This document shows, in pieces, positions 1-7,505 of a DNA stretch of 21,593 nucleotides; position 1 is the stretch's first letter, and each line of letters opens with the position of its first letter. The notes beneath the pieces are model-generated. The model was not told where the DNA came from, searched no databases, and was given only the letters and a program-made list of their open reading frames with translations. A program made the translations under genes and the position numbers. Location of the stretch: IMG/VR virus record IMGVR_UViG_3300050014_000094, positions 1 through 21,593 of that record; one strand, given 5' to 3'. The DNA comes from a virus.

Positions 1-1
1 C

Positions 2-370
2 AAAAGCCCGACGCAAGGGAATGGCGTGACAGTTCTGATTAACGACGGCGCCGGTAATTATTACAAGATACTTTACTGGCATTTATTGGATTTTATGGTC
101 AAGGAAGGCGACACCGTGACTTTAGGGCAGCTTTTAGGACGCGCGGATAACACCGGGATGTATACCACTGGTTCCCATCTTCATTTCGGGATGTATTACT
201 CTAACAAGTTCGGCAATACACTGATGACGACCAACGGCTACGGCGGCGCATTGGACCCGTTGCCTTACACCAAGGACGTGTTCGCCCTGGATGCCAAAGA
301 TATTATTAATCAAGAGATCGGGATTGTGCAATCGCTAATTAATATTTTTAAAAAATTAATTGGCAAATGA
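2..370 (+). CDS. M23-family peptidase, 5' end cut off
   Basis: The frame is open from base 2, so the N-terminus lies outside the window; about 122 codons are visible. The residues read as the catalytic core of a LytM/M23 zinc metallopeptidase: a YWHL segment near base 79, the pattern GDTVTLGQLLG, then NTG and the H-x-H signature in SHLHFG (bases 173-190), where the two histidines would be a zinc ligand and a catalytic residue. Members cleave peptide cross-links of peptidoglycan. In this place, next to a small membrane protein and upstream of the terminase, it is probably the phage endolysin or a virion-associated lysin. The last bases overlap the next start (ATGA at 367-370), which suggests translational coupling. 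The family call is firm; whether it acts in lysis or entry cannot be told. Confidence 0.85.
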   Translation, partial: KSPTQGNGVTVLINDGAGNYYKILYWHLLDFMVKEGDTVTLGQLLGRADNTGMYTTGSHLHFGMYYSNKFGNTLMTTNGYGGALDPLPYTKDVFALDAKDIINQEIGIVQSLINIFKKLIGK

Positions 371-474
371 GCAATTACCTGATCTATTTTTTTCTTTTTG
401 CCCTGGCCCTAGTCTTTTGTCTGGCGATAGTGGAATTTTTCGATAAAAATAACCCGAAGGGGAATAAAAAATAA
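367..474 (+). CDS. Small single-span membrane protein (holin-like candidate)
   Basis: A 35-residue ORF whose ATG overlaps the stop of the M23 gene (ATGA). After a short polar start (MSNY) it has one hydrophobic stretch of about 20 residues rich in F, L, A and V, then a charged tail ending KNNPKGNKK. This is the layout of a one-span inner-membrane protein with a basic cytoplasmic tail. Because it is coupled to a cell-wall peptidase gene, a holin or other lysis accessory role is the natural guess, but no holin family is recognised and a membrane anchor or unrelated micro-protein is equally possible. Confidence 0.55.
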   Translation: MSNYLIYFFLFALALVFCLAIVEFFDKNNPKGNKK

Positions 475-478
475 CACG

Positions 479-667
479 ATGGAGGAGGAGGTTTTTAAGA
501 CATTAAAAGAATTATCGCCAGCCGATTATGAGATTTGGCGGTGGTTGCGGCAATCTCGCGATGTTTTAATAGTCTTGAAAGAAGTTCGCCGGACAAAAGT
601 AAGTTTCTATATTCGTGAAGACGGGACTATTGATCGCAGAAGTTTGGAGATAATAAAAAAAATATGA
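479..667 (+). CDS. Hypothetical 62-residue protein
   Basis: An ATG ORF starting MEEEVFKTLKEL and ending in a TGA that overlaps the next ATG (ATGA at 664-667), so it is packed into the same small operon as the lysis genes. It is charged and probably alpha/beta: an amphipathic N-terminal helix, a W-R-W cluster in the middle, then a possible strand (VSFYIREDGTI). I recognise no family. The tight overlaps with both neighbours are the main support that it is translated. Confidence 0.5.
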   Translation: MEEEVFKTLKELSPADYEIWRWLRQSRDVLIVLKEVRRTKVSFYIREDGTIDRRSLEIIKKI

Positions 668-830
668 TTAAAAATTGCAATCAATGCGGTGGATATTTTA
701 AAATTGTACCATCTCAAATAAAAGTGGGGAATATAAGCGAGAGTTAACAGACTGGTTAAGGTTATGCGTTTCTTGCCATAAGAAATATTATTCAAAAATC
801 AAGCCTAAAAAAATTAATATAATTTTTTGA
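664..830 (+). pseudogene. Small zinc-ribbon protein interrupted by a one-base shift
   Basis: The ATG frame from 664 reads MIKNCNQCGGYFKIVPSQIK with one CxxC pair, then stops at TAA 745-747. Sliding back one base at the GTGGGG run (724-729) gives an open continuation that reads GEYKRELTDWLRLCVSCHKK and runs to TGA at 828-830, supplying the second CxxC pair. Together they make a typical 55-residue four-cysteine zinc ribbon with the pairs about 25 residues apart. One missing G in the G run, from assembly or real mutation, would explain it; -1 recoding is less likely because no classical slippery heptamer is present. If only the first frame is made, it is a 27-residue fragment without a complete metal site. 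Confidence 0.5.
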
Positions 831-833
831 TTG

Positions 834-862
834 TTGCATTGGTTTTAATATTTTGTTATAAT
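834..862 (+). promoter_or_regulatory. Sigma-70-type promoter for the terminase/capsid block
   Basis: TTGCAT at 834-839, a 17-bp spacer, and TATAAT at 857-862. The -10 is preceded by TGT, making an extended -10 (TGnTATAAT). Transcription would start near 869-871, exactly where similarity to the leader at 17792 begins. It is the only promoter-like site seen upstream of the terminase genes and may serve the whole block of closely spaced + strand genes that follows. Confidence 0.75.
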
Positions 863-868
863 ATAGTT

Positions 869-913
869 ACAAATTTAATATTTGACGCTTCAAGCGATTA
901 TTCGCCAAGCCAG
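869..913 (+). ncRNA. Conserved leader hairpin, copy A
   Basis: The first transcribed bases (871-889) match 17792-17809 except for one inserted T. They are followed by a hairpin: GCTT 887-890 pairs with AAGC 907-910, and GCGA 894-897 with TCGC 902-905, closing the loop TTAT 898-901, with an asymmetric internal loop (CAA opposite C). The other copy keeps the loop and shape but changes four of the eight base pairs in a compensated manner, which is good evidence that the RNA structure is selected. The 3' strand overlaps the start of the terminator stem, so the two may compete or stack. Confidence 0.7.
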
Positions 914-941
914 TTACCCATTTTATGGGGGCTGGTTTTTT
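908..941 (+). terminator. Intrinsic terminator/attenuator inside the leader of the terminase block
   Basis: AGCCAG 908-913 pairs with CTGGTT 932-937 (one G-T wobble); CCCAT 917-921 pairs with ATGGG 925-929 around a TTT loop; a run of six T follows at 936-941. It lies between the promoter at 857 and the small-terminase gene at 1043, so it would stop most transcripts before the first gene unless it is overridden. Confidence 0.75.
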
Positions 942-947
942 GTTTAT

Positions 948-1000
948 AACTTGCGGCTCTTATCCCTCACCTTTCTCGCAAGTTGGGTGCGGGATAGGAG
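948..1000 (+). promoter_or_regulatory. Interleaved inverted repeats (pseudoknot or two-state RNA switch), element 1
   Basis: Arm a AACTTGCG 948-955 is complementary to a' CGCAAGTT 977-984 (8 of 8). Arm b CTCTTATCCC 957-966 is complementary to b' GGGATAGGAG 991-1000 (10 of 10 with one T-G wobble, which favours the + strand RNA). After one mismatch b can extend by four more pairs (968-971 with 986-989). The order is a-b-a'-b', so the two helices cross. It lies in the leader, downstream of the attenuator and 42 nt before the small-terminase start. Confidence 0.65.
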
Positions 1001-1042
1001 TTGCCATAGGAAATTTGATTATTTGAATAATAACAAAAAGGT

Positions 1043-1420
1043 ATGTCAGTAAAACAGAAAAACAGCGATAAAATCACCGATAAAAGATTAAAAAATCTCA
1101 AACCAGCTTGGAAAGAGGGTGAAAGCGGAAATCCTAACGGCAGACCGCTGGGAACTAAAAATTTTAATACTGATTTTGATGAAGCGGTTAAAGAAATAGC
1201 GGAAGAAAAAAAGATTACCACGAGCGAGGCGCGGAAGATATTAATTAAAAAAGCGTTTACCGAAGCCGAGAAAGGTAATTTTCCTTTTTACAAGGATATT
1301 TGCGACAGATATTACGGCAAAGCGCAAGAAAATTTGGACTTAACAAGCGGAGGCGAAAAACTTTCTATAAATTTTGATCCGATATTTGAATGCAACTCCA
1401 CGAAAAACAACGAGAAATAA
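1043..1420 (+). CDS. terS: Terminase small subunit-like protein (DUF5681 type)
   Basis: A 125-residue protein carrying the signature WKEGESGNPNGRPLGTKN near residues 28-46, the W-x-G-x-SGNP-x-GRP motif of the DUF5681 family, which is regularly found just before large terminase genes. The rest is helical and charged (TTSEARKILIKKAFTEAEKG). Small terminases recognise phage DNA and load the large subunit onto it. It overlaps the next gene by 31 bases, which implies coupled translation, and is the first gene after the promoter, attenuator and element 1. The AAAAAGG directly in front of the ATG is too close to serve as a normal Shine-Dalgarno. Confidence 0.75.
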   Translation: MSVKQKNSDKITDKRLKNLKPAWKEGESGNPNGRPLGTKNFNTDFDEAVKEIAEEKKITTSEARKILIKKAFTEAEKGNFPFYKDICDRYYGKAQENLDLTSGGEKLSINFDPIFECNSTKNNEK

Positions 1421-2748
1421 TTGCGAATAAGGCAAGGTTTAAAGTTATTCGCGCCGGTAGGAAAGGAGGGAAAACAACGATGGAAGTGGAGGATATGAGT
1501 TTTGCGGCGGTTAGCGGGAAAGACAGAAATATTTTCTATATCGCGCCAACCCAGATTCAGGCAAGGGATATTGTTTGGGAAACATTTAAAAGAAAATTAT
1601 TTAAAATTGCAGATTTTAACGAGCAAAGGCTGGAAATAAAAGTACCAACGCAAGAGGGAGGATATTCAATCATAAAATTATCAGGCTGGGAAAATAGAGA
1701 AAATTTTAGAGGAAAATCGGCTTATAAATTGGTATTTGATGAAGTAGACACAATGGTAGAGTTTTTTTTAGGATGGCAAGACATTTTCAGACCGACATTG
1801 CTTGATACTGGAGGGGAGGCGACATTTATCGGAACTCCTAAAAAAGAAAATCCCAATTTGCGAAGATTGGAAAAAGCGGCTCTAACGGACACAACATTCG
1901 CGACATTTCATTTTACTTCGTTAGATAATCCTTATTTGTCGCAGGTTGAATTGGAGAGTATTAAAAATGAATACAAAGATAATCCAGAATCATACCGGCA
2001 AGAGATTTTAGCGGAACATATTGATAATTCCGGAGCCTTATTCAAGTATGAGGCTTTAGTGGATATTTTCAGCAATACGATTGTCAAAAAACCAGAGAAG
2101 TATTTGACAGTAGATATTGCAGATGACGGTAGCGACAAAACAATATTCAGCTTTTGGGAAAGTTTAGAAGAATACCGCCGGGAAGAATTTGAGCGTTTGA
2201 ACACCGAAGGGATTATCCAAAAAATCAGGGAATATGCGCAAACCGAGCGGATACCGTACAGCCAAATTGCCGTTGACGCGATCGGAGTAGGTGCAGGAGT
2301 GGCGAGTAATAGTCTACTGGACGGGATAATCGGGTTTAAGAGTAGTTACGCGGCAATAAAGACCGACACAAACATAGTTTTATTGCCTTACGCGACATTT
2401 ATTGATCCGCCGAAGACCAGCGATTACAAGAATTTGCGAAGCCAGTGCGTTTTCACCCTTGCGGATAAAGTAAACAATCACCAGATCGCTTCTAAAGTAA
2501 CAGGGAAACAGAAAGAAGAAATAATCGAGGAATTGTCCAACTATCAGGACGCAAGCGCCGGAGATGGCAAAAGAATGGCAACGGTGAAAGAGAAAGTTAA
2601 GGAGATTATTGGCAGATCACCGGACTCAAGCGATTGTTTCATTATGAGAATGTATTTTGAGGTTATGGCAAAAGTGTCCCCGGTTCAAAGCGATATAAAA
2701 CCAAGAATATGGCAACACCAAGAACAACGAAAAAACGTAGCAATATAA
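1390..2748 (+). CDS. terL: Terminase large subunit (ATPase-nuclease)
   Basis: A 452-residue packaging motor. The N-terminal ATPase has a Walker A at residues 23-30 (GRKGGKTT) and a Walker B at 114-118 (LVFDE), followed by the coupling-type segment FIGTPKKENPN. The C-terminal RNase-H-like nuclease shows the expected acidic residues: D242 in YLTVDIADDGSDKT, D296 in IAVDAIGVGAG, and D412/D415 in PDSSDCF. It cuts concatemeric phage DNA and pumps it into the prohead through the portal. It starts inside the small-subunit gene and itself overlaps the next ORF by 40 bases. The length is normal for the family and nothing appears missing. Confidence 0.95.
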   Translation: MQLHEKQREIIANKARFKVIRAGRKGGKTTMEVEDMSFAAVSGKDRNIFYIAPTQIQARDIVWETFKRKLFKIADFNEQRLEIKVPTQEGGYSIIKLSGWENRENFRGKSAYKLVFDEVDTMVEFFLGWQDIFRPTLLDTGGEATFIGTPKKENPNLRRLEKAALTDTTFATFHFTSLDNPYLSQVELESIKNEYKDNPESYRQEILAEHIDNSGALFKYEALVDIFSNTIVKKPEKYLTVDIADDGSDKTIFSFWESLEEYRREEFERLNTEGIIQKIREYAQTERIPYSQIAVDAIGVGAGVASNSLLDGIIGFKSSYAAIKTDTNIVLLPYATFIDPPKTSDYKNLRSQCVFTLADKVNNHQIASKVTGKQKEEIIEELSNYQDASAGDGKRMATVKEKVKEIIGRSPDSSDCFIMRMYFEVMAKVSPVQSDIKPRIWQHQEQRKNVAI

Positions 2749-3056
2749 AACCGACAGAGAAACAGTTGGAGGCGCGCGCTAAGTTTGCGTTATTGGCAAA
2801 GAAACGCGCGCAAAAAGGCGAATATAGTTTATCGGTTACTTTGGGCGGTATTATTTTTAACGCCAAAACCGACGATATTAAAACCGCTTTGTTGGATTTG
2901 AAACCGGAAAAGATAACTAACACAGTAACGGTGGCCGTTACAAAAGGAGCTAAAACAATTGAAAAGAAATTGACGGCTCTAAAAGCGCGACAGATATTTT
3001 TTAACGGTTTGGCTTGTCAGTATTTTACTAAAAATTTAACCGCTTTATTAAATTAA
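2709..3056 (+). CDS. Hypothetical protein between terminase and portal
   Basis: A 115-residue basic protein. The first 40 residues are lysine/arginine-rich and probably helical (TTKKRSNIKPTEKQLEARAK); the middle looks like a small beta unit (SLSVTLGGIIFNAKTDDI); the C-terminus is helical and ends LTALLN. It overlaps the terminase gene by 40 bases and its TAA overlaps the portal ATG (TAATG at 3054-3058), so it is part of the packaging operon. The context suggests a DNA-binding or packaging accessory role, but I recognise no family. Confidence 0.6.
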   Translation: MATPRTTKKRSNIKPTEKQLEARAKFALLAKKRAQKGEYSLSVTLGGIIFNAKTDDIKTALLDLKPEKITNTVTVAVTKGAKTIEKKLTALKARQIFFNGLACQYFTKNLTALLN

Positions 3057-4891
3057 TGGACGCAAAATCCCCCGCACAAACAAAAACAGAGAATGTTTAT
3101 TCTTTTATAACGAGAGAGGAAACCGCGTACCAGACGCTGGGTGTTCCGGTTATCGACGGTTGGGAGTGGCATATGTTTGACCACATTAAAAAGAGCACAC
3201 TTTATAAAAATTCCAAGTTTTTCGATGGTAAAGATGATGGCAACCGTCCGTTTAAGAACATAATCCGGCCAATTCTTAATGTCGCTTATCGTTCCGAGGG
3301 TTTTGATGTGAAAGATATAAATCCCTTTGTTGATGATGCGGATAATTATTACAAATCATTTTTGGTTAAGAAGTTTCACGTTAAATGGGCGCGGAATAAC
3401 GATATTGATACTTTTATCGACGATGTCGTTGAATCATACGTTGATTACGGTGGCGTGTTGGTTAAGGAAGTCAATGAGGTGAGGCCTGAAGTTGTGCCGT
3501 TGCAACGGTTGGCGTTTTGCGATCAGACCGATATTCTTTCCGGACCGATATGCGAAAAGCATATGTACGCCCCTGATCAGTTACTTGAAATGACCAAGTG
3601 GGACGCGGATAAGATTGATGAGGCGATCACGATGGCGCGAGAAGAAAAAAGTAATTCACAATCAAACAACGTTAAGGCGAAAACGCCTGGAAAATATATT
3701 GAGGTTTACGAATTGCACGGTATGTTCCCCGAAACGTGGCTTGACGATAGTGGCAATCCTTATAAATATACCCGCCAATTCCACGTTATTACTTTTTACA
3801 AAGACACTAATTCAAACAAAAACGGCATTACTCTTTATAAGGGCAAAGAGAAAAATCCTTATAAATTCTTAGCGAGGGATAAGATTTACGGCCGGGCCTT
3901 GGGTTTTGGCGGGATTGAAGAACTGTTTGAAGCGCAAATTTGGACGAATTACAGCGAGATACAGATCAAGGAAATGTTGGACGTGGCGGCGATGATGATT
4001 GTTCAGACTTATGACAAGACTTTCGTCGGACGGCATAGTCTAACCGATATGAAGAAGGGAGAGATCGTGACTACCGAACCAAACGCGCCATTAAACTTTT
4101 TACAAATACCCGCGGCGAATATAAATTTGTTCGAGCAGAAACTTAGAAGCTGGGATTTGCAGGGGAAGACCACAGGAAGCGCGAACGACGCGCAGATGGG
4201 TATCAATCCATCAAGCGGTACCCCATTTGCCTTAGAGAACTTAATAACGGCAACCGGTCAAGGTTTGCACGAATATCGCCGCGGCAAGATTGCCACGTTT
4301 GTCGGCGAAATGTATCGTGATTGGTTCTTGGATGATTTAGCGGCCGAAATGAACAAGGGCGATAAGTGGCTTGTCGAATTGGACTTGGATGAAATGCAGT
4401 TTGTCGCTGAAGCGATCAGTACCAAACAGGCCAATAATGAGGCGGTAAAGATGGTAATTAATTATTTTGACGGCAAGGGCGAAGCACCATCCCAAGAAGA
4501 AATTGACGCTTTTAAGGAAGTAGCGAAGCAGGATTTTATTAAAGGGGGAAAGAAAAGATTTTTGGAGATCGTGAAAGATGAACTTAAAAGTATTCCGATT
4601 GATGTCGATGTTAATGTGGCTGGAAAGCAAGCCTATAACGATAAAGTAACCGACAAACTGACTAATATTTTCCGGCAGATCATTGCTAATCCGATGGCGT
4701 TCCAACAGACAATGCAACTGCCTGGAATGGGCAAAGTATTCAATGAAATACTTGAATACGCCGGATTAAGTCCCGTTGATTTTGTTGGGATGACCGTGGC
4801 GCAACCGGCGCAACAAATGCAACAACCACAACAACCACAACAACAAATTAATCAACCGCAACAGGCACAGCCTCAAGCGGTTACACAATAA
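3056..4891 (+). CDS. Portal protein
   Basis: A 611-residue protein directly after the terminase with the look of a podovirus portal: an N-terminal segment naming a target-like ITREETAYQTLG, a central alpha/beta region with GGVLVKEVNE and RDKIYGRALGFGG, and a long helical C-terminal half. The last 25 or so residues are a low-complexity Q/P tail (from about residue 587). Portals form the dodecameric ring at one capsid vertex and are the docking site of the terminase and later of the adaptor. The call rests on length, position and overall pattern rather than on one signature motif. The ATG overlaps the preceding stop. Confidence 0.75.
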   Translation: MDAKSPAQTKTENVYSFITREETAYQTLGVPVIDGWEWHMFDHIKKSTLYKNSKFFDGKDDGNRPFKNIIRPILNVAYRSEGFDVKDINPFVDDADNYYKSFLVKKFHVKWARNNDIDTFIDDVVESYVDYGGVLVKEVNEVRPEVVPLQRLAFCDQTDILSGPICEKHMYAPDQLLEMTKWDADKIDEAITMAREEKSNSQSNNVKAKTPGKYIEVYELHGMFPETWLDDSGNPYKYTRQFHVITFYKDTNSNKNGITLYKGKEKNPYKFLARDKIYGRALGFGGIEELFEAQIWTNYSEIQIKEMLDVAAMMIVQTYDKTFVGRHSLTDMKKGEIVTTEPNAPLNFLQIPAANINLFEQKLRSWDLQGKTTGSANDAQMGINPSSGTPFALENLITATGQGLHEYRRGKIATFVGEMYRDWFLDDLAAEMNKGDKWLVELDLDEMQFVAEAISTKQANNEAVKMVINYFDGKGEAPSQEEIDAFKEVAKQDFIKGGKKRFLEIVKDELKSIPIDVDVNVAGKQAYNDKVTDKLTNIFRQIIANPMAFQQTMQLPGMGKVFNEILEYAGLSPVDFVGMTVAQPAQQMQQPQQPQQQINQPQQAQPQAVTQ

Positions 4892-4893
4892 AT

Positions 4894-5220
4894 ATGGAAG
4901 ACGATATTTTAACCGAAGCGGAGCAAAATTTAATTATTTCTTTCAACTCCAATACGGAAATGAAAGAATCGGTGAAGAAAGTTTTGCTAAGGGGAATTTA
5001 TGAGAATGGAGTAATTAAGAAAGGAAAGAAAGTTGACGCTACAAAAAACTGGGCATTATCGTTAGGGCTTAATCAGCCCGTGAGCGTCAGCAATGAGGCG
5101 ATCGGGGCAAAACTTGTAGCTTTATCAGAGGCGATCCAATTTCTTGAAAATGCGTTTTCTCAATTAAGCGTATATAAAAAAGCCGAACCAGCAGAACCTC
5201 AAACTAATAAAGCAATATAA
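4894..5220 (+). CDS. Hypothetical protein downstream of the portal
   Basis: A 108-residue, mostly helical protein starting MEDDILTEAEQNLIISFNSN and ending in an A/P/E-rich tail. It begins two bases after the portal stop and ends two bases before the next start, so it is firmly in the operon. The composition (EAIGAKLVALSEAIQFLENAF as a likely amphipathic helix, split here by the reading) suggests an oligomerising helix. It may be a head-assembly factor, but no family is recognised. Confidence 0.6.
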   Translation: MEDDILTEAEQNLIISFNSNTEMKESVKKVLLRGIYENGVIKKGKKVDATKNWALSLGLNQPVSVSNEAIGAKLVALSEAIQFLENAFSQLSVYKKAEPAEPQTNKAI

Positions 5221-5222
5221 AT

Positions 5223-7034
5223 ATGGCAGAATTTAAAAATGTTTCAGAATCGGGATTAATTAAATCCAAAGGAGGAAAATTAAACAAAATCATTATCAAT
5301 TCCCATTCATCGGGAACCGTGGCGTTGGTTGACGGCACTGGTCCGAGCGTGGCTGGTTCGCAGGTGCTTACCAGCGCGGGAGCCAGCGCGCCGGCGGTAT
5401 ACGCGACACAGACAATCACCCAAAGCGTGGGTGCGGGAACGCCCGCCGATTACGCTACTCAAACTTTGACCAGTTCGGGCGCAGGCGCACCGGCGGCACA
5501 CGCTTTGCAGACACTTACGAGTAACGGGAAAAATGTATCCGATGGCGATACGATCACCGTTGCGTCAACCGTTTACACGTTTAAAAAGGTTTTAGCTTCC
5601 GCCTACGATGTGAAAATTGGCGATACCGCCCACGAAAGTTTGGTGAATCTATACAAAGCTGTAAACGCGACCGGCGTGGCTCTTACTAATTATTTTACAG
5701 GAACCTTGGTTCATCCGACCGCGATCGCCTACAATTTGACCGATACCACGTTTGTAGTGGTTGCGCGAACAATCGGGACGGGCGGAAATTCGATTGCGAC
5801 AACTTCAACCGCCACTAATTTCACTTTTGGCGATACCACAATGGCGGGAGGCGTGGCGACAACTTCCGCAACGATCACGGTGAACACCACGGTTTATACC
5901 GCGGTTAAAGTATTGAGCGAAACTTACGGTTTAACCGCCGCGGCCAACCAAGTTAAATGGACAACCAGCGAAGCGGTATTCCTGGATAATTTGAAGCTTG
6001 CTATTAACGGAACGGGAACCGCGGGAACGCATTATGGGACTGGCACGGTGGCGCATACAACCGTGATCGCAACCGCCAACACCGATACTACGCAAGTAGT
6101 TTACGCAAGAACAATTGGAACTGCCGCTAATTCTTATCCGTCAACCGCGACAATGAGCAATTACGCTTGGGGAAATACCACCTTGCTTGGAGGTGTGGCG
6201 GTTAGCGCGGCGACAATCACGATCGGAACCACGGTTTATACCGCGGTGAAAACTTTGGCCGAAACTATCGGGCTTACCGCTGTTGCTTATCAGGTTTTAT
6301 GGGTTACTTCGGAAGCGGTATTCTTGGATAACTTAAAATCAGCGATTAACGCGATCGGAACCGCAGGAACGGACTATGGCACCGGAACCGCGGCTCATCC
6401 CGATGTTATCGCTTATACGAATACAAACACTACGCAAGTGGTGGTCGCCAGGGTGATCGGAACCGCGGCAAACAGTATTGCCACCACTGCTACCATGACA
6501 CATTACGCTTGGGGTAATACGACTCTTTTAGGGGGCGTGGCGACAACTGTCGCAACAGTAACCATTGGAACGAGAGTATATACGGCGGTAACCGGATTAG
6601 CGGAAACCTATGGTTTGACCGCAGTCAAAGACCAGATATTGTGGGTTACTTCGGAGGAAGTATTTTTGGATAACCTTAAATCGGCGATCAATGGATCGGG
6701 GACGGTTGGAACCGATTATTCGACAGGTACAACTCCAAATTACGATGTTTACGCGACAACAAATACCGCAACCCAGCAAACCATTGTTAGCAAACTTTTG
6801 GGAGTGGCGCAAAACTTGATTGCGACAACGACAACGCTCGGCAATTATTCGTGGGGAGCGGCGACTTTAGCAAGTGGTGCGGGCCCGGTAGGCAAGGTGA
6901 TGCATCCGACAATGACGCTATCCGTAGTAGCAACAACAGGGGAAAGAGTTTTGGATTTTGGCGATGAGGAATTTATCAACGGTTTGTATATAACGGTCGG
7001 CGGAACAGCGAATTTAACTTTAGTACTAAATTAA
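5223..7034 (+). CDS. Repeat-rich beta structural protein (surface or decoration type)
   Basis: A 603-residue protein of low-charge, Thr/Ala/Gly/Val-rich sequence. Residues about 40-98 contain three short repeats of the pattern GAGxPAxYAxQTLT. Then come four tandem domains of about 107-114 residues. Each starts with a strand pair such as TITVNTTVYTAVK, continues with SEAVFLDNLKLAINGTG and HYGTGT, and ends YAWGNTTLLGGVA. The domains correspond to about 5514-5855, 5856-6197, 6198-6539 and 6540-6881. The last 50 residues (HPTMTLSVVATTGERVLDFG onward) form a different beta cap. Such repeated beta domains are common on phage capsid or tail surfaces, where they bind glycans or decorate the shell. 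A place between the portal and scaffold genes supports a head-linked protein. Confidence 0.6.
   Translation: MAEFKNVSESGLIKSKGGKLNKIIINSHSSGTVALVDGTGPSVAGSQVLTSAGASAPAVYATQTITQSVGAGTPADYATQTLTSSGAGAPAAHALQTLTSNGKNVSDGDTITVASTVYTFKKVLASAYDVKIGDTAHESLVNLYKAVNATGVALTNYFTGTLVHPTAIAYNLTDTTFVVVARTIGTGGNSIATTSTATNFTFGDTTMAGGVATTSATITVNTTVYTAVKVLSETYGLTAAANQVKWTTSEAVFLDNLKLAINGTGTAGTHYGTGTVAHTTVIATANTDTTQVVYARTIGTAANSYPSTATMSNYAWGNTTLLGGVAVSAATITIGTTVYTAVKTLAETIGLTAVAYQVLWVTSEAVFLDNLKSAINAIGTAGTDYGTGTAAHPDVIAYTNTNTTQVVVARVIGTAANSIATTATMTHYAWGNTTLLGGVATTVATVTIGTRVYTAVTGLAETYGLTAVKDQILWVTSEEVFLDNLKSAINGSGTVGTDYSTGTTPNYDVYATTNTATQQTIVSKLLGVAQNLIATTTTLGNYSWGAATLASGAGPVGKVMHPTMTLSVVATTGERVLDFGDEEFINGLYITVGGTANLTLVLN
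5514..6881 (+). repeat. Four tandem coding repeats of about 321-342 bp
   Basis: The spacing of equivalent codons is regular: the GTTTAY of the TVYT motif lies at 5571, 5892 and 6234, giving periods of 321 and then 342 bp; the GGCGTGGCG or GGTGTGGCG unit boundary recurs at about 5850, 6192 and 6534. The last three units are most alike and the first is most diverged. All units keep the reading frame, so this is a domain array grown by in-frame duplication. Confidence 0.85.
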
Positions 7035-7043
7035 AAAAAATAT

Positions 7044-7493
7044 ATGGCTTTAACTACGAATCGTTCAAGTTTATCAGCGAAGTTGATAGCGAAAAACTAT
7101 AAAGCAGGTTTAGGCAGTTTGCAAATGGCGCGGGTTATCTATGACTTTACGGTGGATGGTGGCGGCGCGGCCGCTTACACGCCTAAAAAGAACGTGGAAT
7201 TGCCGGATAATACAGTTATCGTGGGAGGCACAATTAACTCTACCACCGCGGTAACATCCACCAACGCTTGTAACGTAACCATCGGAACAAGCGCGGGATC
7301 GGCGGCTAACTCAATCCTTACCGCGACCGCCAAAGGTTCTTTCTCGACCGATGCGGTGATTAACTCAGTAGCGACATTCGCCACTCCAGTGAAGTTGACC
7401 GCTAAAGGAAAAGTAACAATCAGCTTTACTGACTCAGCGGTTTTAGGTGGTGTAGTCGAAATCACCTTGTATTATTTTGTAGCAAGAAACTAA
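7044..7493 (+). CDS. Capsid decoration/head-fibre-like protein, paralogue 1
   Basis: A 149-residue beta-rich protein: a short polar N-terminus, then GLGSLQMARVIYDFTVDGG, ELPDNTVIVGGTINSTTAVT and a C-terminal strand segment VVEITLYYFVARN. The next gene encodes a protein of exactly the same length with the same blocks in the same order, so the two arose by gene duplication. This type of small protein is common beside phage capsid genes and probably forms beta-sandwich trimers on the shell. It follows the repeat protein after 9 bases, with an A-rich start context and no Shine-Dalgarno. Confidence 0.6.
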   Translation: MALTTNRSSLSAKLIAKNYKAGLGSLQMARVIYDFTVDGGGAAAYTPKKNVELPDNTVIVGGTINSTTAVTSTNACNVTIGTSAGSAANSILTATAKGSFSTDAVINSVATFATPVKLTAKGKVTISFTDSAVLGGVVEITLYYFVARN

Positions 7494-7505
7494 CAAGAAA
7501 CTAAT

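Noticed and set aside
3615-3872. 85-codon + strand ORF inside the portal gene
   Set aside because: It is a shadow in another frame, with composition explained by the portal codons.
5514-6881. CRISPR-like array
   Set aside because: The period is about 340 bp, in frame and protein coding; there are no short repeats with unique spacers.
7175-7465. Antisense ORFs inside the decoration, capsid and fibre genes
   Set aside because: They mirror codon-biased + strand genes, have low-complexity products and no start context or promoter.
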